This document shows, in pieces, positions 42,423 to 51,516 of a DNA stretch of 64,000 nucleotides; position 1 is the first letter of the stretch; every line of letters begins with the position of its first letter. Position numbers and translations under genes: made by a program. Under the pieces are notes generated by a model. That model was not told the DNA's origin, made no database searches, and saw only the letters and a list, made by a program, of their open reading frames with translations. This DNA is from Eisenbergiella tayi (GTDB taxonomy: Bacteria > Bacillota > Clostridia > Lachnospirales > Lachnospiraceae): contig NZ_MPDJ01000001.1 in the NCBI RefSeq assembly GCF_001881565.1, positions 862,808 to 926,807 of the forward strand, given 5' to 3'.

Positions 42423-43538
42423 TTACCTGTTCTGCTGTATGCGGGAGATCTCTTCCAGATATGCGGCTACCACAAAGTTCCTGTCGAACTTTTCCTCCAC
42501 ATATTTCCTTCCCTGAAGCCCCATTTCTTTTCTTTCCTCATAAGACATGGCAAGGAATCGTTCCGCCGCTTCCGCAAGGCTGCCGCTGTCCTGGGCCTGA
42601 AAGCTCAGCCCGCTCACCCCTTCCGAAAACGTATCAAGACATCCTTCCACAGCGCTTGCAAGCACCGGCCGCGCCGTCGCCGCCGCCTCAAGGAGCACAT
42701 TGGACATTCCCTCATGATAAGAAGGATGGATAACCGCCTGGCATTCCTTCAGAAATACGGGAACATCGTCCCGGTATCCATAATGCATAAGGATTCCTTT
42801 TTCCTGAAGCTCCTTCACCCTCGGCTCATACACATCCCTGGTTTCCTCTTCATAGGCTCCCAGAATCTGAAACAGGGTTTCCGGATGCTTCTCATGGACC
42901 GTCTGTGCCGCCGCCATCAACTCCTCGATTCCCTTATCCTTCATCAGGCGCATAACAGACACAAAACGGATTTGCCCGCTATCCCCCGGATACTCCTCCG
43001 GCCTGTGTTCCGTGAGGTTCACTCCGGAACCCGGAATCACCCGCACCTTCCCTGAAGCACATTTCTTTTGAACCATAAAATCCCGGTTCCCTTTATTCTG
43101 GAAAAAGACACAGCCGGCTTTTTTCAAAGCGGTTCTGTACATAAGGATAATCATTTTCTGCAGAAGCCCGCCGTTTTCCAGCGTAGTCCCCAGCCCCGTA
43201 ACATTTACCAGATAGGGGGTTCCTGTCAGCCTCGCCGCCAGGCCGCCGTAAATATTCGGTTTAATGGTATAAGTCAGCACCGCCAGCGGACGGTATTCTT
43301 TCATCAGCCTCCGGTAGAAAAGCATCAGCTTCATGTCCTTGACAGGATTCATCCCCCGCCGTTCAAAGGAGGTGGGTATATATTCACAGCCCAACGCTTT
43401 TATCTTGTCCACATAGCCAGTATCCGGCACGGAAACCGCCACACGGAAGCCTTTTTCCAGCAGCGCCTTCAGAACCTCCTTACGGAAATCGTAAAGCCCG
43501 GAATCGCTGTTGGATAATATCAATAGGGAAGAAGCCAT
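42423..43538 (-). CDS. GT4 family glycosyltransferase
   Basis: The protein (371 aa) has LLILSNSDSGLYDFRKEVL at the start, TYTIKPNIYGG, LVNVTGLGT and the donor-domain text RFVSVMRLMKDKGI, EGMSNVLLEAAATARPVLAS. This is the PglA/Cap-type of GT4 that adds the second sugar to a lipid-linked primer. It directly follows the PglC-like and ATP-grasp genes. AAGGAG precedes the ATG at 43538; the frame is open to 43616 inside the previous gene without a ribosome site. Confidence 0.88.
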   Translation of the reverse strand: MASSLLILSNSDSGLYDFRKEVLKALLEKGFRVAVSVPDTGYVDKIKALGCEYIPTSFERRGMNPVKDMKLMLFYRRLMKEYRPLAVLTYTIKPNIYGGLAARLTGTPYLVNVTGLGTTLENGGLLQKMIILMYRTALKKAGCVFFQNKGNRDFMVQKKCASGKVRVIPGSGVNLTEHRPEEYPGDSGQIRFVSVMRLMKDKGIEELMAAAQTVHEKHPETLFQILGAYEEETRDVYEPRVKELQEKGILMHYGYRDDVPVFLKECQAVIHPSYHEGMSNVLLEAAATARPVLASAVEGCLDTFSEGVSGLSFQAQDSGSLAEAAERFLAMSYEERKEMGLQGRKYVEEKFDRNFVVAAYLEEISRIQQNR

Positions 43539-43596
43539 TGCTTTCTCCTTGTCTTTCCTCAGTCGCCGCCGTTCAGTCAAACCCGAACGATCGCCT

Positions 43597-44580
43597 TCAG
43601 TCTTTCGAATTATCATTCATTCTGCGTATCATAATTTCATTGTATTTCATCATGCAGATATTTTCTTCATAAGCGCCGATTGCTTCCTCGTTGGCCGTCC
43701 CTTCCAGATTACGTATGATCTGCGCGGGCACATTCACTCCGCAGGCATAGGCATGGGGATATCCGCCGCCGAAACGGGGATTCACCTCGGAAATATAGTA
43801 CTTACCGTTCACCTTGAAAATATCTATGTCAATAATACCACAAAATCCTATTGTTTCAACGAAATCTTTTATCAGGCCAAACAGCTGCCCGTCTTTGACG
43901 GATACCGATTTGTCCGTCTCTCCGGCGCGCATCTTGATTTTTTCCTTTACAAATATGGAGGTTACCTTGCCGGAAATCATATCAATATAGACATCCGCGC
44001 CGTATTCCGTACCATCCATAAATTCCTGTATCATCATATCATCATTCAGCCTGCATAAAAGCTCGGCCTCTTCCCTGCAGGAAACCTTGTTGATATTGAT
44101 GCTCGCGCTTCCTCTGGCCGGCTTTATAAAAACCGGATAATGCATTTCTCCATCCTCCACCGCCTTTTCAAAGGCTGCAGGATCCATAAAACAGCGGGCG
44201 GCCGGGAATCCCAGCTCCGTCAGCTTAAGGTACATCTGATATTTATCAAAAGAAAGAGCCACCGCTTCCGGAGAAGAAATGATGGGAGTGGTTCCCACCG
44301 CAAGAAATTCCTCCCGGTGTTCCGCAAGAAGTGTCAGTTCCGGGTCAATGAGAGAAAAAACGCCTGTAATTTCCTTTTCCCGGCAGATATCCAGAATGGT
44401 TTCCAGATATCCCGGCTCCGTCATGCGCGGGACTAAAATCGCTTCATCCGCCTCGTAAACAGCCGGTGCCAGTTCACTGCAGTCCGTGGCATAAACCTTT
44501 CCTCTGCCCGCCAGTTCTTTCCTGAAATACTGTACCACCTTGTTCCTGGTTCCGGCGCTTAAAATCAATATATTAATCAT
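43597..44580 (-). CDS. ATP-grasp ligase (carbamoyl-phosphate-synthase-like)
   Basis: The protein (327 aa) has a pre-ATP-grasp N-terminus, YPVFIKPARGSASI with the ATP-binding Lys, MIQEFMDGTEYGADVY and EVNPRFGGGYPHAYACGVN with the metal ligands. Such enzymes join a carboxylate to an amine through an acyl phosphate. Placed between a PglC-like primer transferase and a GT4, it may add an amino acid to a sugar amine; this is inference. Its ATG overlaps the stop of the sugar transferase gene. Confidence 0.83.
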   Translation of the reverse strand: MINILILSAGTRNKVVQYFRKELAGRGKVYATDCSELAPAVYEADEAILVPRMTEPGYLETILDICREKEITGVFSLIDPELTLLAEHREEFLAVGTTPIISSPEAVALSFDKYQMYLKLTELGFPAARCFMDPAAFEKAVEDGEMHYPVFIKPARGSASININKVSCREEAELLCRLNDDMMIQEFMDGTEYGADVYIDMISGKVTSIFVKEKIKMRAGETDKSVSVKDGQLFGLIKDFVETIGFCGIIDIDIFKVNGKYYISEVNPRFGGGYPHAYACGVNVPAQIIRNLEGTANEEAIGAYEENICMMKYNEIMIRRMNDNSKD

Positions 44581-45209
44581 ACCTGTGCCTCCTGCCTTTT
44601 TTTCCGGATTTCCGCCAGATTCCCTTCGGAAACCGAGGTGTCCTCTGCCACCTCATCCCTGGCAAAAACCACGGTTACCGTTTTTACCAGGACCTTAATA
44701 TCCATGGCAAAGGAAAGATTTTTCACATATTCCACATCTTTGGAAAGCCTGCTGTCCCAGTCCAGGAAATTCCTGCCTGAAACCTGGGCAAGCCCCGTCA
44801 GTCCGGGCCTTACCGTATGACGCAGCCTTTCTTCTTCCGTATACCAGGGCAGATAAGACACCAGTAGCGGCCGGGGGCCGATGATGCTCATATCCCCTTT
44901 CCAGATGTTAAACAGCTCCGGCAGTTCATCCAGACTCGTGGCCCGGAGCAGCTTTCCGAATTTGGTCAGCCTGTCCGCATCCGGCAGAAGATTTCCCTTT
45001 TCATCTCTTTTATCCGTCATCGTGCGGAATTTGCACAGGGTAAATATTTTTTCATTCCTGCCGGGACGTTCCTGATGGAAAAGCACAGGACTGCCAAGCT
45101 TGATTCTCACAAGGATGGCTACCACCAGAAGCACCGGGCTTAATATAACAATGGCAAGGGTAGATAGCAGTAAATCCAGAAATCTTTTTCCAAACTTTTT
45201 ATAAAACAT
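44577..45209 (-). CDS. Polyprenol-phosphate sugar-1-phosphate transferase (PglC-like)
   Basis: The protein (210 aa) has one N-terminal membrane hairpin (residues about 10-33), then FHQERPGRNEKIFTLCKFRTM, LRATSLDELPELFNIWKGDMS and RPGLTGLAQVSGRN. The short form with a single re-entrant helix is the PglC type of the monotopic phosphoglycosyltransferases. It starts glycan assembly on undecaprenyl phosphate. AGAGG lies before the ATG. The donor is probably a 2,4-diamino-type sugar made by the adjacent aminotransferase pathway. Confidence 0.92.
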   Translation of the reverse strand: MFYKKFGKRFLDLLLSTLAIVILSPVLLVVAILVRIKLGSPVLFHQERPGRNEKIFTLCKFRTMTDKRDEKGNLLPDADRLTKFGKLLRATSLDELPELFNIWKGDMSIIGPRPLLVSYLPWYTEEERLRHTVRPGLTGLAQVSGRNFLDWDSRLSKDVEYVKNLSFAMDIKVLVKTVTVVFARDEVAEDTSVSEGNLAEIRKKRQEAQV

Positions 45210-45225
45210 GCCGACCTCTTTTCCT

Positions 45226-45265
45226 GTAACAATTCAGACTTGTCTGAACTGCTACAACTGTTACC
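45226..45265. repeat. Extragenic palindrome (TCAGAC/GTCTGA type)
   Basis: TTCAGAC-TT-GTCTGAA (45233-45248) is a perfect dyad flanked by GTAAC and GTTAC. It fills the gap between the aminotransferase and sugar transferase genes. A related dyad lies at 62778-62797. Confidence 0.7.
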
Positions 45266-45283
45266 TGTTCCTGCATTTTATCC

Positions 45284-46423
45284 TTATACAAAAAAACTGC
45301 GTATGATTCCGATAATGAGTTCCATATCCGCCGGCGTATTTTTAATGTCGCTGGGAAGACAGAAGCCCTTCTTGAAGATACGTTCCCCCACACTTCCGTT
45401 TTCCTCCATGGCAATAAAATCACAGTTTTCATAGAACGGCTGAAGGTGCATCGGCTTCCAAATCGGGCGGGATTCGATATTTTCCGCCTCCAGGGCATCC
45501 ATCACCATATCCGGTGTCACGCCGCTGTCCGGCTCGATAGTCATACAGGACAGCCAGTTGTTGGCATTCCCGTCCGGATTCATGGGATTCATGGCCAATG
45601 CCGGAATATCTGCAAATGCTTCTTTATATTGTCTGTAAATTTCCTTCTTTTTACGCTTATGCTCTTCCAGATGGATCAGCTGTCCTCTGCCGATTCCTGC
45701 TACCACATTGGACATGCGGTAATTGAAGCCCAGCTGGGAATGCTGATAATGCCTTGCCTTATCCCTTGCCTGGGTGGAAAGGAAACGGGCCTTTTCTATC
45801 GCTTTTTCATCACTGGATACCAGCATGCCTCCACCTGAGGTAGTGATGATTTTATTTCCGTTAAAGGAAAAAATGCCGTAATCTCCGAAGGTTCCCGTCA
45901 TCTGTCCCCGGAAGGTGGAGCTTAATGACTCCGCCGCATCCTCAATCAAAGGTACCCTGTAAGCATCACAAAGCGCCCGTATTTCATCAATTTTTGCCGG
46001 CGTTCCGTACAGGTGGGCACAGATAACAGCCTTTACCTGCGGATATTTTTCAAAAGCCTTTTTTAACGCCTGCGGATCCATATTCCAGGTATCCTCTTCC
46101 GAATCAATGAATACCGGCGTTCCTTTTTCATAACAGATGGGATTGCAGGTAGCGGAAAACGTAAGGTCGGATGAAAATACGATATCACCCGGCTGTATGC
46201 CAATCAGACGCAGCGCCAGATGGATGGCCGCCGTACCCGCGCTCAATGCCGCCGCATATCCGCAGCCGGTATATTCCGCCATCTCTTTTTCAAAATTGTT
46301 CACATTAGGGCCTAACGGGGCAACCCAGTTGGTATCGAATGCCTCCGCCACAAACTTCTGCTCCTCTCCGTGCATTGTCGGAGAAGAAAGATAAATTTTT
46401 TCCCTTTGTTCCTTTTGTTCCAT
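45284..46423 (-). CDS. PLP-dependent sugar aminotransferase (PglE-like, DegT family)
   Basis: The protein (379 aa) has YLSSPTMHGEEQKFV at the start, LSAGTAAIHLALRL, EDAAESLSS and SFNGNKIITTSGGGM, with K191 as the PLP lysine. This matches aminotransferases acting on UDP-4-keto-6-deoxy-GlcNAc. The substrate would come from the PglF-like enzyme at 46921. Two ATGs lie side by side (46426 and 46423); the second is better spaced from GAGG. It is separated from the VOC gene by an extragenic palindrome. Confidence 0.9.
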   Translation of the reverse strand: MEQKEQREKIYLSSPTMHGEEQKFVAEAFDTNWVAPLGPNVNNFEKEMAEYTGCGYAAALSAGTAAIHLALRLIGIQPGDIVFSSDLTFSATCNPICYEKGTPVFIDSEEDTWNMDPQALKKAFEKYPQVKAVICAHLYGTPAKIDEIRALCDAYRVPLIEDAAESLSSTFRGQMTGTFGDYGIFSFNGNKIITTSGGGMLVSSDEKAIEKARFLSTQARDKARHYQHSQLGFNYRMSNVVAGIGRGQLIHLEEHKRKKKEIYRQYKEAFADIPALAMNPMNPDGNANNWLSCMTIEPDSGVTPDMVMDALEAENIESRPIWKPMHLQPFYENCDFIAMEENGSVGERIFKKGFCLPSDIKNTPADMELIIGIIRSFFV

Positions 46424-46473
46424 CATAACCTCGATTCTTACGGTTTCATCCGTATTCACTATTCTGAAAGAAG

Positions 46474-46500
46474 GTAACTGTTCAGTGCCTTCACAGTTAC
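46474..46500. repeat. Extragenic palindrome (GTAACTG/CAGTTAC type)
   Basis: GTAACTG and CAGTTAC pair around a 13-nt loop, overlapping the VOC stop codon and preceding the aminotransferase gene. A near copy lies at 46897-46925 with a similar loop and the same position relative to a stop codon. Confidence 0.75.
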
Positions 46501-46883
46501 GCAAGAAGCTCTATCATTCCCAGCCTGCTGTTCATGAGAAACACCACGTTCCGGTTCCCTATGGCGGGAGCCGGCGCCGGCTGATCGATCTGCACATATC
46601 CGTTTTGGGTGAGCTGCTCTAAGTCTGCCTGAAAGTCCGCGCTTTCATAGCATATATGATAGGGAGCGTTTTTATAGGTCTTTATCAGTCCCGAAACCAC
46701 ACTGTCCGGCGCATTGGGGCTTACCAGTTCTACCACATAGCCATCCTTTTCCAGAAACAGGATATCCACCTTGCGGTATGTATCGTTTGTCATATCTCCC
46801 TGACGGACGAACCCCAGCTTCTCGAATTCCTCCGCCGCCTTATCCAGTTTTTTCACAAGATATCCGACATGATGTACCTTCAT
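46497..46883 (-). CDS. VOC-superfamily (glyoxalase/methylmalonyl-CoA-epimerase-like) protein
   Basis: The protein (128 aa) is a two-repeat VOC domain: MKVHHVGYLVKKLDKA at the start (metal His), then VVELVSPNAP and HICYESADFQADL with a second His, and LIELLA-like ending (MIELLA). I start at 46883; an ATG 6 bp upstream touches the AGAGGG ribosome site. It lies between the PglF-like and PglE-like genes, so it may act on a keto-sugar intermediate or detoxify a by-product. The reaction is unknown. Confidence 0.78.
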   Translation of the reverse strand: MKVHHVGYLVKKLDKAAEEFEKLGFVRQGDMTNDTYRKVDILFLEKDGYVVELVSPNAPDSVVSGLIKTYKNAPYHICYESADFQADLEQLTQNGYVQIDQPAPAPAIGNRNVVFLMNSRLGMIELLA

Positions 46884-46896
46884 CTTCATCCCTCTC

Positions 46897-46925
46897 TGTA
46901 ACTGTTCCGTATCTTTACAGTTACA
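46897..46925. repeat. Extragenic palindrome (GTAACTG/CAGTTAC type)
   Basis: TGTAACTG and CAGTTACA pair around a 13-nt loop. The repeat overlaps the stop codon of the PglF-like gene and lies 13 bp before the VOC start. It matches the repeat at 46474-46500. Confidence 0.75.
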
Positions 46926-48816
46926 TCTCTTCCTTATTATATACATAGGTGGGCACGATACCGGCCACCAGAGGCCTGATGTCTTCCACCTCATCCCTGG
47001 AAGCATCCTCCAGACGCTTCAGCTGGATGAAAAATTCCCGCTCATCCAGTTCAATGGGACGTCCGATATGGATCAGCTTATTTTCCGTATCCTGCATTCC
47101 TTCCTCATCCATCAAAAGCTCTTCATACAGCTTTTCACCGGGACGCAGGCCCGTAAATTCTATCTGTATGTCTTCCCCCAGCTTATAGCCGGAAAGACGG
47201 ATCAGATTCTTCGCCAGATCCAGGATTTTTACAGGCTCTCCCATATCCAGGATAAAAATTTCACCGCCCCTGGCATAGGCCCCGGCCTGCAGGACAAGGG
47301 ATACCGCTTCCGGTATCGTCATAAAATAACGGATGATATCGGGGTGGGTTACGGTAACAGGCCCGCCCGCCTCGATCTGTCTCTTAAACAGCGGAATGAC
47401 ACTGCCGTTGCTTCCCAATACATTTCCGAAACGAACCGCCACAAATTCCGTGTCATAATGTTTATTGAAGGTCTGCACGATCATTTCACAGATTCGCTTG
47501 CTCGCTCCCATGATATTGGTGGGATTCACCGCCTTATCCGTGGAAATCATGACAAATTTCTTCGCCCCGTTCAAAGCGGCCGCCTGTGCGGTCTTCCAGG
47601 TGCCGAATACATTATTTTTTATCGCCTCATTAGGGCTGACCTCCATGAGAGGCACATGCTTGTGGGCCGCCGCATGGTACACGATATCCGGTTTATAGGT
47701 TTCAAAAATATGATTGATACGCTTCGTATTACGGACAGATGCAATCAAAACGGTCAGCTTCAGCTCCGGATATTTGATAATCAGCTCCTGCTGAATATCA
47801 TAGGCATTATTTTCATAAATATCCACGATGATCAGCTGGGCCGGTTTATGGGACGCGATCTGTCTGCACAGCTCACTTCCGATCGAACCGCCGCCGCCGG
47901 TAACCATGACCACCTTATTCTGTACATAACTCAGGATAGAATCCAGATCCACCCGGATGGGTTCTCTTCCCAGAAGATCCTCCACCTCTACATCACGCAG
48001 TTTGCTTACGCTCACCTCGCCGTTCACCAGCTGGTACATGCCTGGAAGGGAACGCAGCTTACAGTTTGTCTCCTTACAGATGCTCAGGATGTCACGGATT
48101 ACCGTAGGCGGAGCGGAAGGAATTGCCACAAAAATTTCATCGATATCATACAGATCCGCGGATTCGATAATTTTATCACGTCCGCCCACCACTTTAATCC
48201 CCTGGATGAACTGTCCCCATTTTTGTTTATCATCATCAATAATACAGCGGATAACCATGGTGCTGTAATTGCTGGTAACAATCTCTTTAATCAGGGCATT
48301 TCCCGCTTCACCGGCCCCGATAATCATAACGGATACATTATTTTTCCTGTTCTGTATCTTATGCTTGCGGCTTCTGAGAAAACGATAGGAAAAACGGCTG
48401 ATAAAGGTAAAGGTTATGAGCAGGAAAAGATACATGAAATAATAACTGTCAGGCACCGGTTTCCCGGAAACCTTAAACAGATTCAATCCCACACCGGAAA
48501 CCACTGCGGACAAAAAGCAGGACATGATCAGATTCTGCATTTCGTTCTCGCCGGCAAAAGCCCACAGGCTGTGATACAAACGGAAAAGATAGAAAATGCC
48601 CATTGTAATCAGGATATTCACCGGAAGGAAGTTCCTGATAGGCATCAGGAACTGATCCGGAATTTCATCCAGATGCATGTCATACCTGAGCAGAATAGCC
48701 AGAAAGCTGGATGCCGTCACACTGAGGATATCATAAATGATCAGAGCCGTCCTGCGGTAAAACAACTGATAATTAAAATGGCGGGAATTCTTCTTTTCTT
48801 TATCCTTCATTTTCAT
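46921..48816 (-). CDS. UDP-GlcNAc 4,6-dehydratase, membrane type (PglF/CapD-like)
   Basis: The protein (631 aa) has four membrane segments in the first 150 residues, a CoA-binding-like Rossmann domain (VMIIGAGEAGNAL) and a C-terminal SDR domain with VTGGGGSIGSEL, HAAAHKHVPLME and STDKAVNPTNIMGASKR. It converts UDP-GlcNAc to UDP-4-keto-6-deoxy-GlcNAc. Together with the PglE- and PglC-like genes it forms the start of a bacillosamine/AATGal-type pathway. It overlaps the end of the Wzy-like gene. Length and domain order match PglF. Confidence 0.93.
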   Translation of the reverse strand: MKMKDKEKKNSRHFNYQLFYRRTALIIYDILSVTASSFLAILLRYDMHLDEIPDQFLMPIRNFLPVNILITMGIFYLFRLYHSLWAFAGENEMQNLIMSCFLSAVVSGVGLNLFKVSGKPVPDSYYFMYLFLLITFTFISRFSYRFLRSRKHKIQNRKNNVSVMIIGAGEAGNALIKEIVTSNYSTMVIRCIIDDDKQKWGQFIQGIKVVGGRDKIIESADLYDIDEIFVAIPSAPPTVIRDILSICKETNCKLRSLPGMYQLVNGEVSVSKLRDVEVEDLLGREPIRVDLDSILSYVQNKVVMVTGGGGSIGSELCRQIASHKPAQLIIVDIYENNAYDIQQELIIKYPELKLTVLIASVRNTKRINHIFETYKPDIVYHAAAHKHVPLMEVSPNEAIKNNVFGTWKTAQAAALNGAKKFVMISTDKAVNPTNIMGASKRICEMIVQTFNKHYDTEFVAVRFGNVLGSNGSVIPLFKRQIEAGGPVTVTHPDIIRYFMTIPEAVSLVLQAGAYARGGEIFILDMGEPVKILDLAKNLIRLSGYKLGEDIQIEFTGLRPGEKLYEELLMDEEGMQDTENKLIHIGRPIELDEREFFIQLKRLEDASRDEVEDIRPLVAGIVPTYVYNKEEM

Positions 48817-51421
48817 TTACTCTTTTCTTCTTTTTCCCTCGGAATGTAAGGAGCGGCGCCAGCACCGCCATCGTGGTAAAGCCCAGCGGATTACAGGGAT
48901 GGAACAGCCACTCCACCAGCCCCGCAACAGCAAAGGCCAGAAATACGGCAAGCGGCAGGGCCGCATAATCGTCCCTGGGGTTCTCCCTGTCCTGAAGCCT
49001 GCCTGTCTGCCTGAGTGTCAGTGCATACCGGAACATCTGTATCAGGCTTACGATTCCCAGCAGCAGATAAACAGCGCCGGTTATAAGGCCATGGTCATGA
49101 ATCACCTGAAGATAGGTATTATGGGCATGGACACTGAGAGAACCATCCGGAAGTTCAACCCCCATCTCATCATGGCCGGTCAGGTTCCAGTGGGATATAT
49201 AACGTTTGAAAATTTCAAACCGCCCGTTGGAATAATCTTCCTCGTCAGAAGGCCCGTCTGCCGACGTTTGGGAATCCCCGGTATCTGCGTCCGTGTCCTG
49301 TTCTCCCTCCGGCGCAAGTTCCGGAATTTCCGTTTCCTGCGAAGAAGCAAGCATTACAGACATTCCGTTCACTTCCAGCCTGTCTTCCCCCGGAGCATAC
49401 GGCTCCGCACTGGAGTCAGCCATGAAGGTATCCACAAATTTTCTGACAATACTATGCTCTTCTCCAAAAAGCTTCACATCAATACAATAGGCAAACCTGG
49501 GAAAGGTGATATAGTTTTCGGAATCCGCTTTGTCTCCCTTGTGCACCGCCCACTCTTCCTCATTTGCTTCCAGTTCAAATATATAAGGATCATCATACAG
49601 AGGAGGGATCAGCCGCACCGCGGAATAGGTGACAGGAAAGCTCAGCAGTATAAGCAGCACCAACAGCCCTGTTTTTCCCAGAAAGCTTAAAAACCTCTCC
49701 CTGTAGCACAGCAGTGAGACAAAAAGCAAAACAACGATTCCCATTGCCACAGCAGCAAGATATCCCGTCCTCGACATCGTCATCAGAAGAAAAGATACCG
49801 CCATGCCGAACATAAGCGCAGTAGTCCAGTACATATGAAGCCTGCGGGATTTATGATACTGCATCAGCAGCTTTACAAACAGCGCACAGATTACCAGAGT
49901 GAGGTAAGCCGCCGTAACAGTCACCGTATGAAATACAAAATTGTACCGGTAATAGCCCCATGCCCGGAAGGGCCTGCGCAGCACGGCAAAAACTAAGGCA
50001 CAGAAAAAATTCAATATAATTCCATTACAGAGTATTCCCAGAAAACGTTCTTTCTTTTCCCAGGAAAGATAAAAGATATAAAGCAGGGTAAAAGCCGTAA
50101 CCATATAAACAGGCCAGCCTCTCGTATTCCGAAAAACAAGAAGAAGGACAAAAAAGGCGGCAACAAGAACCGTAAAGGCCGGGGAAAGCTGCTTCCACGC
50201 CGTTTTTTTCTTCCATATAATAATGACCAGCTGAATCAGCACCAGGCCCGCCGCTGCAAAAAGGATGGCATTCAGCATGGCGAGCTTGTCCTGCTCTTCT
50301 ATCCCGCGGAAAGGGCGGTAATACAAATATCCGGCCACAGCGGAAACAGCAAGCCATATCAGATTTCCCCAATGGAAAAGCGCTTTTTTCCCGCACATGG
50401 TAAGAAGGACCAGACAGAGATAGATCAGGACCTTCCTGTAAGCATAGTCCTGATAGATATTATACATCGCATTTACATAATCAATACAGCCCCAGAGCGC
50501 GCCTGCCCAAAAAATGCACTGCAGCCAGTCCATCCCCCTGTCCAGAACCGTTTCCTTCAGAGGCGGAAGCAGCGGCGCAATACTGTCCCTTTTGGCATTT
50601 ACCACATATAAAAGCAGAGCCGCCATGACAAGGATACCGGCCGTATATACCATTTTATCCGCTTTTACGCCGCCATAATAAGCAAAAGGATATACCGCGG
50701 CGATCCCGGCTATGGCTCCTGCTGTGATCAGCGGATTGCAGATACCCTTAAATACCCACTGTACCTTCACATCCCTGGTAATTTTTCTTTTTCTCGCATG
50801 ATTTTCCACAAGCAGCAAGGAAAAGCCTGCTGCCAGGGCAATTACGAACAGGATCACGGCCTTCTGCAGAAAACTCAGCTTATCGGCATACTGGAAACGC
50901 ATGATTATATTGTTTCCCACCTGCTCATCAATCTTCTGATCGCTGCCCATGAAATAATAGTTGCCATACACACCGATACCGGCATCCGCAGTCTGCTGAT
51001 ACCCCAGCTCCACCGCCTCTTCCGGATGGCTGATTTCCCATACATAGGCTCTGCCCTGTACGGTCTGAAACTCTACCGGTATGGTAAAAAAGCCAGGCGC
51101 CTCATAGGTGTCCAGCGCTACCCTTCTGGAAAACACAGTCTCTCCCAGTTCATCCGAGATAGTCAGGGAAACCACCCTGCGGGACAGGTTTTGTATCGCA
51201 TAAATACTGATTTTTTCCAGATATCCTCCGTCGCCGATAAAAACCTGCTGGATTCTGGCATCCTGAGTCACAGCCGCCGTCTTGCCCTGAACGTTCTCAT
51301 TGCCCGATACTTCCCGTGAACCATCAAAAATTCCTAACGGCCCGATTAAAAGCATCAGGACTGCAGCGTAGAAGAGGATTATATATTCAATTGCCCGATA
51401 TTTCTTGATTTTTCTATTCAT
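48800..51421 (-). CDS. O-antigen ligase/polymerase-like (Wzy_C) membrane protein
   Basis: The protein (873 aa) has an N-terminal membrane anchor, an extracytoplasmic domain of about 150 residues, then at least ten membrane segments. SVHAHNTYLQVIHDHGLI near residue 767 is the Wzy_C motif, with the His essential in WaaL and PglL enzymes. It probably joins lipid-linked repeats or attaches them to an acceptor on the outer face. The extra N-terminal domain makes it longer than usual. Whether it polymerises or ligates cannot be told from sequence. Confidence 0.85.
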   Translation of the reverse strand: MNRKIKKYRAIEYIILFYAAVLMLLIGPLGIFDGSREVSGNENVQGKTAAVTQDARIQQVFIGDGGYLEKISIYAIQNLSRRVVSLTISDELGETVFSRRVALDTYEAPGFFTIPVEFQTVQGRAYVWEISHPEEAVELGYQQTADAGIGVYGNYYFMGSDQKIDEQVGNNIIMRFQYADKLSFLQKAVILFVIALAAGFSLLLVENHARKRKITRDVKVQWVFKGICNPLITAGAIAGIAAVYPFAYYGGVKADKMVYTAGILVMAALLLYVVNAKRDSIAPLLPPLKETVLDRGMDWLQCIFWAGALWGCIDYVNAMYNIYQDYAYRKVLIYLCLVLLTMCGKKALFHWGNLIWLAVSAVAGYLYYRPFRGIEEQDKLAMLNAILFAAAGLVLIQLVIIIWKKKTAWKQLSPAFTVLVAAFFVLLLVFRNTRGWPVYMVTAFTLLYIFYLSWEKKERFLGILCNGIILNFFCALVFAVLRRPFRAWGYYRYNFVFHTVTVTAAYLTLVICALFVKLLMQYHKSRRLHMYWTTALMFGMAVSFLLMTMSRTGYLAAVAMGIVVLLFVSLLCYRERFLSFLGKTGLLVLLILLSFPVTYSAVRLIPPLYDDPYIFELEANEEEWAVHKGDKADSENYITFPRFAYCIDVKLFGEEHSIVRKFVDTFMADSSAEPYAPGEDRLEVNGMSVMLASSQETEIPELAPEGEQDTDADTGDSQTSADGPSDEEDYSNGRFEIFKRYISHWNLTGHDEMGVELPDGSLSVHAHNTYLQVIHDHGLITGAVYLLLGIVSLIQMFRYALTLRQTGRLQDRENPRDDYAALPLAVFLAFAVAGLVEWLFHPCNPLGFTTMAVLAPLLTFRGKKKKRVNENEG

Positions 51422-51437
51422 TCATTTTACCTGAAAT

Positions 51438-51516
51438 GCCAGTTTTCCCATTAGCCCGTCGTGAGCGGCTTGTCCGCTCACCTAAGTTCTAGGGAAAACG
51501 CCAGTTTTCCCATTAG
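51438..51516. repeat. 17-bp direct repeat flanking a GTGAGCGG/CCGCTCAC hairpin
   Basis: GCCAGTTTTCCCATTAG occurs at 51438-51454 and again at 51500-51516, the second inside the last codons of the DUF6020-like gene. Between them GTGAGCGG (51461-51468) pairs with CCGCTCAC (51474-51481). The second copy is also part of a GGGAAAAC/GTTTTCCC dyad. It looks like a small duplication or element scar at the gene end; no T-run follows. Confidence 0.7.
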
